Below are positions 37,379 through 47,477 of a DNA stretch of 48,524 bases, in pieces. Position numbers and translations under genes: made by a program. The notes under the pieces were generated by a model that saw only the letters and a list, made by a program, of their open reading frames with translations, had not been told where the DNA came from and ran no database searches. The number at the start of each line of letters is the position of its first letter. Within the stretch, counting starts at the first letter, position 1. This DNA comes from an uncultured Nitratifractor sp. Its GTDB lineage: Bacteria > Campylobacterota > Campylobacteria > Campylobacterales > Sulfurovaceae. Location: the NCBI GenBank assembly GCA_913054475.1, contig CAJXJF010000007.1:1-48524 (forward strand), in the 5' to 3' direction.

Positions 37379-37849
37379 TTATCGATTCACCTTCCCGATA
37401 TCGTAAATCAAAGAGACTTCGTTGCAGTTTGGAAAATGTCTGCACTTGATACAGTCGGCCCATATCTTGTGATCGGGCACACTCTCTTTCTCTATCTCTT
37501 CGAAGCCGAGTTTTCTGAAAAAGTCCGGCAGATATGTAAGTACCAGCACCTGCGATACACCAAGCTCATCCGCCTCACGGAGAGTGAAGTCCACAAGAGC
37601 CTTTCCCATCCCCAGACCTCTGGCTTCGGGAGAGACTACGAGACTCCTGATTTCGGCGAGTATGGGAGAGTGTATATGCAGTGCGGCGTAGCCCAGGAGT
37701 CTCTCTTTCTCCTTGAGCAGCACATAGCTTCTTATGTTGGTGGCCACCTCATCGTCGCTTCTGGGGAGTATCACACCCTTTTCGACCTCCTCCCTCACCA
37801 TAGTCTGCATCAGGGGTATATCCGAAAGTACGGCTTTTTGCAATCTCAC
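37379..37849 (-). CDS. Short N-acetylglutamate synthase-like GNAT acetyltransferase
   Basis: 156 residues of a single GNAT domain: beta-4 'AEIRSLVVSPEARGLGMGKALV' carries the acetyl-CoA loop (R-G-L-G-M-G-K near 78), followed by 'LTYLPDFFRKLGFEEIEK'. The C-terminal K-I-W-A-D-C-I-K-C-x-x-F-P-x-C-N-E stretch is characteristic of single-domain ArgA-type enzymes, which make N-acetylglutamate for arginine synthesis without the kinase-like domain. GTG start overlapping the engB stop by 4 nt. Confidence 0.82.
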   Translation of the reverse strand: MRLQKAVLSDIPLMQTMVREEVEKGVILPRSDDEVATNIRSYVLLKEKERLLGYAALHIHSPILAEIRSLVVSPEARGLGMGKALVDFTLREADELGVSQVLVLTYLPDFFRKLGFEEIEKESVPDHKIWADCIKCRHFPNCNEVSLIYDIGKVNR

Positions 37850-38457
37850 GACTCTTCTCCGAAAAGAGCTTCGAAAATCTTTCTGTGCACCTGTTCGTCT
37901 CCTCTGCGTCCGGTGTTCGAGACGGCCATATAGCCCGGAAACTCCTTCGCCAGAAGGCTCTTCTCTTTCTGGTTGAGCTTGTCTATCTTGGTAAAGAGAG
38001 TCATATATCGCTGGTCGGGCCGCAAAAAAGAGTGGATATAGCTTCGCACCTCGTCATCTATCTGCGCATGGGGGTGCCGGGCGTCTCTGAGATGGATGAA
38101 GAGCCTTATCGCCGTCCTGCGCTCTATGAACTCCACCAGATTCTTCTGCCAGGTCTCTTTGAGGCTTTTGGAGACTCTGGCATATCCGAATCCGGGAAGA
38201 TCCACATATCTGACCCGAAAATCCCTATCTTCCAGCCTGTATCGGATATCGAAAAAGTTTATCAGCTGTGTCTTGCCGGGTGTGGACGAGCTTTTGGCCA
38301 GATTCTTCCTCCCTGTAAGCAGATTGATGGTGGAGCTCTTACCTACATTCGAACGCCCCAGAAAGACCACTTCGCTGATGCTCTCATCCACCGAATCCCC
38401 GATACTCTGCGCCGACTTCAGGAAATCGGCCGAAATCACCTTTATCTTCTCTTTCAC
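37846..38457 (-). CDS. engB: Ribosome-biogenesis GTPase EngB/YsxC
   Basis: 203 residues. G1 G-R-S-N-V-G-K-S-S near 34, switch 'SSTPGKTQLINFF', G3 D-L-P-G-F-G-Y-A near 84, G4 T-K-I-D-K-L near 155. Acts late in 50S assembly. The GTG start is directly adjacent to the lptA stop, with AAGGG upstream. Conserved neighbour of pbp2 and lptA in this phylum. Confidence 0.93.
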   Translation of the reverse strand: MKEKIKVISADFLKSAQSIGDSVDESISEVVFLGRSNVGKSSTINLLTGRKNLAKSSSTPGKTQLINFFDIRYRLEDRDFRVRYVDLPGFGYARVSKSLKETWQKNLVEFIERRTAIRLFIHLRDARHPHAQIDDEVRSYIHSFLRPDQRYMTLFTKIDKLNQKEKSLLAKEFPGYMAVSNTGRRGDEQVHRKIFEALFGEES

Positions 38458-38973
38458 CTATCGCCCTTTTCTCTTTTTCGATTTTTTGGCCTCTTTCATC
38501 TGGAATATCAGCTTCACCGGTGCCCTGTGGTCGCTACGAGCCTTCGCTTCCTTTTTTCTGTTGTCCAAAAAAAGCTCCTCCCCTATCATCTCCCTCTTGT
38601 TGAGCATATCGACGATATGGGCACCCCCCTTGAGGAGATATGTCTCACGGGAGACATTGTAGATAAGCTCTTTGCAACTCCCCTTTACATGCTGGTCGGG
38701 TTTGACAATCTCGAAACTGACATTCCCCTTCGCCAGATACTCTCTGGCTTCGTTGTTCTTGTCGAGAAATATGACGAATCTATCGGCATCGACTCTGCTT
38801 TTGCCCTCGATGGCGTGGGCATTGCCTTCGAATATCGCCTTGTTCTCCTTCTCCACATGGGTAAACCTGTCGGCAGTAACTTCGAGTTGCTGGGCGAAAG
38901 AGAACGACAGCGCCAGAAAAAACGGAAACAAAACTCTTTTTATAGAAAATCCAATCATCTCACCTCTTTTCAT
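38458..38973 (-). CDS. lptA: LPS transport periplasmic protein LptA
   Basis: 171 residues. Signal peptide in the first 28 (IKRVLFPFFLALSFSFA, cut before Q-Q-L). The OstA/LptA jelly-roll begins 'EVTADRFTHVEKENKAIFEGNA' in pattern, and the C-terminus is Lys-rich. Bridges LPS across the periplasm from LptC to LptD. ATG 38973 overlaps the lptC stop (ATGA); an in-frame ATG at 38958 has a better Shine-Dalgarno (AGAGGTG) and could be the true start. Confidence 0.85.
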   Translation of the reverse strand: MKRGEMIGFSIKRVLFPFFLALSFSFAQQLEVTADRFTHVEKENKAIFEGNAHAIEGKSRVDADRFVIFLDKNNEAREYLAKGNVSFEIVKPDQHVKGSCKELIYNVSRETYLLKGGAHIVDMLNKREMIGEELFLDNRKKEAKARSDHRAPVKLIFQMKEAKKSKKRKGR

Positions 38974-39491
38974 TTAGCTTTGCTTTCGGAGACTTTATAG
39001 AGAGCCCGGACCCCTCTGCCCGTAGTACTCCTCTTCTTCATATCGTAGCGAAAATCGTAGCCCCTGGCTCTATTTCCCGATTTTCTCGCCTCGAAAGGAC
39101 CCACGGAGTAGAAAATCTTCCTATCGCTCAGATAGACCACCTTCTGCGCCCTGTAGATGGAGCTATCCTCCTTGAGCATACTCACATTCCCCTCCAGTAC
39201 CATTTTGGAATGCCCCCTTCTTCCCCTCCTGGCGCTCATCTTTCTAATCTCCGGATTGCGAAAGACTATATCGTCGAAATACCAGACATCATCTCTTCTG
39301 ACAGCCTCTCTCGCCACTATCTCGTCTATCAGAGAGCTCGAATTGATCTCCACGAGGCGCGCTGCGTGCATCTGCACGCTTTTGCCGTCTTGTGAAACGG
39401 CGGGCTTTCGCGCCCCCACGGAGAGACTCCCCGCCACTACGGCCAAGAGCAGCGTAAGCACGACAAGCACAATCTCTATGCGGGCAACCAT
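38970..39491 (-). CDS. lptC: LPS export protein LptC
   Basis: 173 residues. One N-terminal membrane anchor (IEIVLVVLTLLLAVVAG), then a periplasmic jelly-roll with 'MHAARLVEINSSSL' and 'MVLEGNVSMLKEDSSIYRAQKVVYL' patterns typical of LptC. ATG 39491 has GAGGAG upstream and overlaps kdsC by 16 nt; the frame is open further up inside kdsC but without conserved sequence. Weakly conserved family; position between kdsC and lptA supports it. Confidence 0.85.
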   Translation of the reverse strand: MVARIEIVLVVLTLLLAVVAGSLSVGARKPAVSQDGKSVQMHAARLVEINSSSLIDEIVAREAVRRDDVWYFDDIVFRNPEIRKMSARRGRRGHSKMVLEGNVSMLKEDSSIYRAQKVVYLSDRKIFYSVGPFEARKSGNRARGYDFRYDMKKRSTTGRGVRALYKVSESKAK

Positions 39492-39979
39492 AGTCTGCGC
39501 ATCTCCTCTTCGAGCCCCTCTCTCTCTATGAGGTAGTCTATCATCTCTCTGACCGCGCCATCCCCGCCCGCACTTCGCAGAGGTACGGATACGGACTCTC
39601 TGACGACGGAAGCCGCATCGGAGGGGGCGAAGGAGATACCGGCGCAAGCCAGCATGGCATAGTCGTTCCAGTCATCTCCGATAACGGCTACGCTCTGAGC
39701 GGAAATACCCATATCTTCCATGATTTCACGAAGCTTGTCCAGCTTCCGCGATACACCCTGGAAGCAGTACTCTATCCCCAACTCCCGGGCCCTGCGCTCC
39801 ACTATCGCGGACTTTCTGCCTGTAATTATGGCCGCACTTCTCCCCATCCTGACCCAGCTGGCTATGCCAAGCCCGTCCTTGACATCGAAAGCCTTCATCT
39901 CCTCTCCGCTTTGGGAATAGAGTATCTTCCCGTCGGTGAGGGTACCATCCACATCCAGTACGATGAGCTCTATACTCAC
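39476..39979 (-). CDS. kdsC: 3-deoxy-D-manno-octulosonate 8-phosphate phosphatase
   Basis: 167 residues. C0-type HAD phosphatase: motif I D-V-D-G-T-L-T-D-G at 9-17, motif II I-I-T-G-R-K near 51, motif III/IV G-D-D-W-N-D near 100. Releases KDO for LPS and lacks a cap, so works as a tetramer. GTG start in a GTGA overlap with hisB. Confidence 0.92.
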   Translation of the reverse strand: MSIELIVLDVDGTLTDGKILYSQSGEEMKAFDVKDGLGIASWVRMGRSAAIITGRKSAIVERRARELGIEYCFQGVSRKLDKLREIMEDMGISAQSVAVIGDDWNDYAMLACAGISFAPSDAASVVRESVSVPLRSAGGDGAVREMIDYLIEREGLEEEMRRLWLPA

Positions 39980-40548
39980 AATATACCTTTCGTACTGGGC
40001 ACGCCCACTCTTTCGTTGCGACCGAGCGCTCTTCTGAGTGCGAGTGCCAGAGCCTTGAAGGCCGCTTCGGCGATATGGTGCCTGTTGCTACCTCTCCTAT
40101 ACTCCAGATGTATAGTCAGAGGCATATTGAAGGCGAAGGCCCTGAAAAACTCCTCCACCAACTCCGCGTCGAAATCTCCGATTTTACCCTCCAGGGGGAG
40201 ATCGAAATAGAGATAGGGGCGATTGCTCAAATCTATATCGCAACTTACGCAGGCTTCATCCATCACCACTACGGCATTGCCGAATCTCTCGATACCTTCG
40301 GCAGGATATACCGCTTTGCGGAAGAGACGCCCCAGAACGATACCGGTATCCTCCACGCTGTGGTGCATATCGACATGGAGGTCTCCTTCGCACTTTAGAC
40401 CGAGATTGCACAGCGAATGCCTCGCGAGCGCCTCCAGCATATGATCGAAAAATCCTATACCCGTCTCTATCTCGAACTCTCCCGAACCGTAGAGTTCGAG
40501 CGTAGCGGATATCTCCGTCTCTCTCGTCTTCCTCTCGTACTTTGGCAT
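39976..40548 (-). CDS. hisB: Imidazoleglycerol-phosphate dehydratase
   Basis: 190 residues, the monofunctional enzyme of histidine synthesis. Two Mn-binding histidine motifs: G-F-F-D-H-M-L near 32 with D-M-H-H-S-V-E-D near 60, and the repeat E-F-F-R-A-F-A near 133 with N-R-H-H-I-A-E near 155. AGGAG upstream of ATG 40548. A histidine gene inside an LPS-transport run; the tight overlap with kdsC suggests shared transcription. Confidence 0.95.
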   Translation of the reverse strand: MPKYERKTRETEISATLELYGSGEFEIETGIGFFDHMLEALARHSLCNLGLKCEGDLHVDMHHSVEDTGIVLGRLFRKAVYPAEGIERFGNAVVVMDEACVSCDIDLSNRPYLYFDLPLEGKIGDFDAELVEEFFRAFAFNMPLTIHLEYRRGSNRHHIAEAAFKALALALRRALGRNERVGVPSTKGIL

Positions 40549-40566
40549 GACTGCTTCTCCTCGCTA

Positions 40567-41334
40567 TCAGGGTCTGATGATGAATCCGCCCTCTATATCG
40601 TTGCGGGCTATGAAATCTCTCGCCTCGTCCTCGCTGCCGAATTTCATGACCCAAACTCTAAACAGAGATGCACCGCCCTCCATGAACTCCCGAATGATAA
40701 CATGTTGGGGAGGAGATACGAGAGCCAAGTAGCGTCTTTTGTATATCTGCGCCCCCGCCTTTCGCCTGAAAGCCCCCACCTGTACGGCGAAATCGCTGAG
40801 TCTGATCTTCGGCAAGGATGTACCCTCGGCCATTCGGGATGCTGTTGGCCTGTACTCTTTGCCGGCGAAACCGAGTACGGTCAATCTGACTCTGGCGGTA
40901 CCCCTTTTGTCTATCCCGAGCTTTTTGCCGGCGGCATAGGAGCAGTCTATGATACGATTCTTCACGAAGGGGCCCCTGTCGTTTATCCTCACTTTGACAC
41001 TCTTGCCATTGTCCAGATTCTCCACCCTGACTATGGTATCCATAGGCCATGTCTTGTGCGCCGCCGTCATGGCGTACATATCGTATCTCTCTCCGCTGCT
41101 GGTCTGCTTGCCGTGAAAATCGGGACCATACCAGCTCGATACCCCCTCCATGGTGTCCCCCACCTGCACATAGGTCGGCTTGTAGGTCTTGCCCAGTACC
41201 GTATAGCTTCTCATCGTCGCTTTTCTTCTCGCTTCGCTCGTATATCCCGCATGAGACTCCTTTTCGGTGCAGGAGTTCAACACGAATACGAGAGCGAGCG
41301 CCACCCAACCCCATACTATCTTCGTGCCCCTCAT
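40567..41334 (-). CDS. rlpA: RlpA-like lipoprotein (septal-ring lytic transglycosylase)
   Basis: 255 residues. Lipoprotein signal with lipobox L-N-S-C (Cys about 22). A double-psi beta-barrel follows: 'GVSSWYGPDFHGKQTSSGERYDM' pattern near 65 and the catalytic-type V-R-I-N-D-R-G-P-F near 115. The C-terminal SPOR domain (about 180-255) starts 'FAVQVGAFRRK' and targets denuded glycan at division sites. Its usual upstream partner mltD is not here; tgt lies there instead. Confidence 0.92.
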   Translation of the reverse strand: MRGTKIVWGWVALALVFVLNSCTEKESHAGYTSEARRKATMRSYTVLGKTYKPTYVQVGDTMEGVSSWYGPDFHGKQTSSGERYDMYAMTAAHKTWPMDTIVRVENLDNGKSVKVRINDRGPFVKNRIIDCSYAAGKKLGIDKRGTARVRLTVLGFAGKEYRPTASRMAEGTSLPKIRLSDFAVQVGAFRRKAGAQIYKRRYLALVSPPQHVIIREFMEGGASLFRVWVMKFGSEDEARDFIARNDIEGGFIIRP

Positions 41335-41405
41335 CTATCTCATCCCCGTTTGTGCGAGTCTAAGTCTAATAATATCCAATAGCCGATGAAAAATTCCAAA
41401 ACCCA

Positions 41406-44048
<2,643 letters not shown>

Positions 44049-44384
44049 GCTACCGAAGCAGACAGAGCGCTTCGAGAAAAAATCCACCCAAAAAGTCTAA
44101 ATATTAATTTCAACTTCTAAACTACACTTCAGAAAGATTCTCCAACTTTTTAAAATTGGGCAAAAGTATCATGTGATACTCTGGATTACCACCGCTCCCC
44201 ACCGCAAACAGTACTACTCAAAAAGCATCTTGACCCTTGAACACCGAGATTTCAAAAGATTATGACCTGTCCTGCAAAATTTCTCTGCGCATAAACATTT
44301 TAAATGGCCAGTGACTAAGCTTACTAGCGCCAACAGAGCTTAGTAGAATTGCCGTCCAAATACAGCACCTTGTCATGCGCTTTT
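44049..44384. other. 336-bp non-coding junction between G+C-rich and A+T-rich segments
   Basis: No ORF with support. Base composition drops from core-like to A+T-rich along this stretch. It contains a perfect 8-bp inverted repeat, ACTAAGCT (44314-44321) and AGCTTAGT (44337-44344), separated by 15 nt, and a CGAAGC/GCTTCG hairpin at about 44054-44074. Neither has a T run. No transposase, integrase or tRNA fragment is visible. Confidence 0.6.
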
Positions 44385-45158
44385 CTAATACCTCTTAATA
44401 TCTGCATACAAATTGATTAATGATTCCCTTTTCAGCCGAAATTTTGTTCCATGATTGTGTCCAGTTCTTGCATCAAAGTCGATATAAACATTACCTGATT
44501 CTATAGCGCCAATAAATTTATCTAAATCGAATTTTTTTAGCATGTATATATCCTGATAATGAAAATGGAGTGTCCCATTTATTCTTTTTGATTCAGCGTT
44601 TACAAAAAAGCAATTATGAAGCTTTGTCCCTGCCTTATGATACAAATCATCAAATCCCCAATATGGTTTAGGGTCAAGTATTTTATGAGAAACTGATCGT
44701 GTCCACTCTGGATGATCTTTGCCTACAATTTTACTTGGATCAAAATCAATTAGCACTTTTCTTTCTTTTCTATCAACTTTTGCTATAAATCCTCTATTGC
44801 TAAAACCTGATGCATTTATTGTTTGACGAAAACTTTTTTCACCTTTTGGATATCTTCGACCTGCTTCTTGATGCTCCCACCCAAATTCTGGTAATAGAAT
44901 AGCTGGAACAAATCTATAAGCACGAGGAGAAGGTTCCATATGAAACAAGGTAATCAATGAGGTAGTATCTTTTTTCTGTGCTTTAAGTTCCCATTCTGCG
45001 GCATTGGGTATAGGTAAATTATTTTCTTCAATACCTAATAAATCTTCTAATGTATTACCAACACCACCGTCATTATTCCTTCTTCTGGTTGGAATCCAAC
45101 CTTGATCACGAATCTCTATAAGAGCCTCTATTAAACTCTGTTTAGTATATGTCTTCAT
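44385..45158 (-). CDS. Type II restriction endonuclease, MvaI/BcnI family
   Basis: 257 residues. The segment G-G-V-G-N-T-L-E-D-L-L-G at 31-42, then E-E-N-N and 'PNAAEWELKA' at 51-60, is the core of the MvaI/BcnI family: a PD-(D/E)xK variant whose catalytic E-x-K is W-E-L-K-A. Known members cut CCWGG or CCSGG as monomers, so a CC(N)GG-type site is expected but not proven. It overlaps the methyltransferase stop by 4 nt. A+T-rich codon use (AAA, TTT, ATT) unlike the genes before 44 kb. Confidence 0.85.
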   Translation of the reverse strand: MKTYTKQSLIEALIEIRDQGWIPTRRRNNDGGVGNTLEDLLGIEENNLPIPNAAEWELKAQKKDTTSLITLFHMEPSPRAYRFVPAILLPEFGWEHQEAGRRYPKGEKSFRQTINASGFSNRGFIAKVDRKERKVLIDFDPSKIVGKDHPEWTRSVSHKILDPKPYWGFDDLYHKAGTKLHNCFFVNAESKRINGTLHFHYQDIYMLKKFDLDKFIGAIESGNVYIDFDARTGHNHGTKFRLKRESLINLYADIKRY

Positions 45159-45904
45159 TGATTCTCCGCAATGTTAAAAAGTGTTTGTTGTTTTGTTTGA
45201 GTTTTATTTCCTCTCCTTGTTATTGAGAGAGGGTTAACAAGGCGTTCTTCTGCCATTTTGCAATATTCAGGTGAAATATCTATACCTATAAATTGCCGAT
45301 CCAATTTTTTTGCTACTACTGCTGTAGTTCCTGAACCCATAAAGGGATCAAGAATAATATTTGCATTTGTTGATGATATAATTCTTTCTATTAAATTCTC
45401 AGGAAACGGTGCAGGGTGTTTGTTTTTACTCTCTTGTCCAAATTCCCATACATCACCATAAGAATTTGCTTTTTTTACTAATTTAAATTTTGGTTTTGCT
45501 ATTAGGTATATAACCTCATAAGTTGGTAAAAAATATCCTGGATTGAAATTTATTCCTCCTTTTCTTCTCCAAATTATAATTTGTCTAACTGGGAACCCTG
45601 AAACAATATCATGACGGTCTTGAAGTAAGCCAGCTTGTACACGCCACTTATGATTATAAAAAATAGCACCATCATCCGGAATAACCCTTAGCATTTCAGA
45701 AAGACACTCTCTTTGCCATTCAACATATTTTTCATGAGGCATATTGTCGTCATAGTGTGAATACCCATCAATAAGTGCAGCATTTGACCACTTACCACCT
45801 CTACCATCTTTCATTCCATTTCCTGTCGAATTTTTCAGGTTGTATGGCGGAGAAGTAACAACTAAATCAACTGCCCCATCAGGAATCTGTTTCATTACAT
45901 CCAC
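45155..45904 (-). CDS. Site-specific DNA methyltransferase (beta-type, probably N4-cytosine)
   Basis: 249 residues from GTG 45904. Catalytic motif IV is T-S-P-P-Y-N-L at 17-23, and SAM motif I is D-P-F-M-G-S-G-T-T near 193, giving the IV-before-I order of the beta group. S-P-P-Y and the MvaI/BcnI partner suggest N4-cytosine methylation. The conserved lead-in K-F-I-C-G-D-S-V-D-V-M lies partly upstream of any ATG, GTG or TTG: the frame stays open into the purT 3' end without a standard start. An ATA codon at 45929-45931 sits five bases after GGAG and could be the real start. Protects host DNA from the neighbouring endonuclease. Confidence 0.87.
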   Translation of the reverse strand: MDVMKQIPDGAVDLVVTSPPYNLKNSTGNGMKDGRGGKWSNAALIDGYSHYDDNMPHEKYVEWQRECLSEMLRVIPDDGAIFYNHKWRVQAGLLQDRHDIVSGFPVRQIIIWRRKGGINFNPGYFLPTYEVIYLIAKPKFKLVKKANSYGDVWEFGQESKNKHPAPFPENLIERIISSTNANIILDPFMGSGTTAVVAKKLDRQFIGIDISPEYCKMAEERLVNPLSITRRGNKTQTKQQTLFNIAENQ

Positions 45905-45927
45905 ACTATCCCCACAGATAAATTTAT

Positions 45928-47088
45928 CTATAAAATCTCCACTTTTTGAATCATTTTTTTCGCTTTTTGTAAAGAGTTCTCACCACTTACAAGTAAAACT
46001 CCCATTCTTCTCCCTTTATGGGATTCCGGTTTTCCAAATACAATAAATCTACTATTTGTAGAAAATAGAGTTTCATCAATTTCAAAAGTTGGTGAATAAC
46101 TATCTTTATCAGCTTTAAAAGCGGCAGAAGTCCCCTCTCCATAAAATTCAAATCCAAGAGGAAGACCAAGCACCGCTCTAATATGAAGGGCAAATTCAGA
46201 TTGTGATTGAGTTATCATTGTAACCATTCCTGTATCGTGTGGGCGAGGACTAACTTCTGAAAAATAAACTTCATCACCCGCTACAAAAAGTTCTACCCCA
46301 AAAATCCCTTTTCCACCAAGGCCATCAGTGATTTTTTTCGCTATCTCTTTCGATTTTTTAAGTGCTATTTCACTCATTTTCATCTCTTGCCATGAAAAAA
46401 CATAATCCCCATTTTTTTGAATATGCCCTATTGGTGGGCAAAAAATAGTTTCTTTCCCATTTCTTGCCGTTAAAAGAGTGATTTCATAATCAAATTTTAT
46501 AAACTCTTCCACTATCAATTCATCAGCACTACCTCTTGCATCTTCTTGTGCAAAATCCCAAGCTTTTTGAATCTCTTTTTCACTTTTTATAATAGTTTGT
46601 CCATGTCCTGAACTACTCATTACCGGTTTTATTACACACGGAACTCCTATTTCTTTAACCACTTTTTTTAATTCATCTAAACTTTTTACAAATTTATATT
46701 TACTTGTTTTAAGTCCCAATTTTTCACTTGCAAAAACTCTAATATGTTTTCTGTGCATTGTTTTATTTACCGCCTCTGCATTAGGGATTACATTAAATCC
46801 CTCTTTTTCCGCTTCAAAAAGTGCTTCAATACTTAAAGCTTCTATTTCCGGCAAAATATAATCCGGTTTTTCCCTTCTAATAATCTCTAAAAGTGCTTCT
46901 TTATTTCTCATATTAACTACATAACTATTTTGAGCGACAAGCATAGCGGGTGCATTTTGATATCTATCAACCGCTACCACTTCACAACCGAGTCGAATCG
47001 CTTCAATTGCTACCTCTCTTCCAAGTTCTCCACTCCCTAAAAGCATCACTTTTTTTCTATTTGATTTTAATGGTGTTGTAAATCTCAT
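45928..47088 (-). CDS. purT: Formate-dependent phosphoribosylglycinamide formyltransferase
   Basis: 386 residues. Uses formate and ATP to formylate GAR in purine synthesis. ATP-grasp: '[21 protein letters not shown]' pattern at 14-34, P-E-I-E-A near 80, 'SSSGHGQTI' near 155, '[13 protein letters not shown]' near 255, and '[14 protein letters not shown]' near 275. AAAGGAT upstream of ATG 47088. Low-G+C codon use. Its stop touches the methyltransferase lead-in. Confidence 0.95.
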   Translation of the reverse strand: MRFTTPLKSNRKKVMLLGSGELGREVAIEAIRLGCEVVAVDRYQNAPAMLVAQNSYVVNMRNKEALLEIIRREKPDYILPEIEALSIEALFEAEKEGFNVIPNAEAVNKTMHRKHIRVFASEKLGLKTSKYKFVKSLDELKKVVKEIGVPCVIKPVMSSSGHGQTIIKSEKEIQKAWDFAQEDARGSADELIVEEFIKFDYEITLLTARNGKETIFCPPIGHIQKNGDYVFSWQEMKMSEIALKKSKEIAKKITDGLGGKGIFGVELFVAGDEVYFSEVSPRPHDTGMVTMITQSQSEFALHIRAVLGLPLGFEFYGEGTSAAFKADKDSYSPTFEIDETLFSTNSRFIVFGKPESHKGRRMGVLLVSGENSLQKAKKMIQKVEIL

Positions 47089-47103
47089 ATTTATCCTTTA
47101 AAT

Positions 47104-47400
47104 TTATTTTAAAAAATCGTTCATATCTCTACTATTTAAACTATCTACCGGATTTTGAATATCGATTTTTGTTTCATTTTGAAGTTTATTTAACTCATCT
47201 TTATATTTTTTGACCTCCTCTCTCATCTCTTCTATCTCTAACTCCCTTGTAATATCAGCCGTTGCATCTTTCCACATTTTTTTAATTTTTTTTATAAATC
47301 TCGCAAAATCTTTCATAGCTTCTGGAAGTTTATCCGGCCCTAAAACTAATACCGCTAAAACAATAACAACTAAAAATTCACTAAATCCTATATCAAGCAT
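47104..47400 (-). CDS. tatB: Twin-arginine translocase subunit TatB
   Basis: 98 residues. One N-terminal membrane helix with the TatA/B start (MLDIGFSEFLVV, then L-V-L-G-P-D-K-L-P near 19), an amphipathic helix (about 25-45), and a charged coiled-coil tail. The E at position 8 and G-P hinge fit TatB rather than TatA. tatC is not adjacent in the window; purT follows after 15 nt. Confidence 0.88.
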   Translation of the reverse strand: MLDIGFSEFLVVIVLAVLVLGPDKLPEAMKDFARFIKKIKKMWKDATADITRELEIEEMREEVKKYKDELNKLQNETKIDIQNPVDSLNSRDMNDFLK

Positions 47401-47455
47401 ATTTTTACCTTTTAAGTCTTATTGTAAAAATGATTTTATCATCTTAACAATAACA

Positions 47456-47477
47456 CCAAAAAGAGCTTAAAGCTCTC
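47456..47477 (-). terminator. Rho-independent terminator of leuC
   Basis: The minus strand reads AGAGCT-TTA-AGCTCT followed by TTTTT: a 6-bp stem whose loop lies within the leuC stop region, then a U run. Short but well placed, 56 bp before tatB. Confidence 0.6.
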
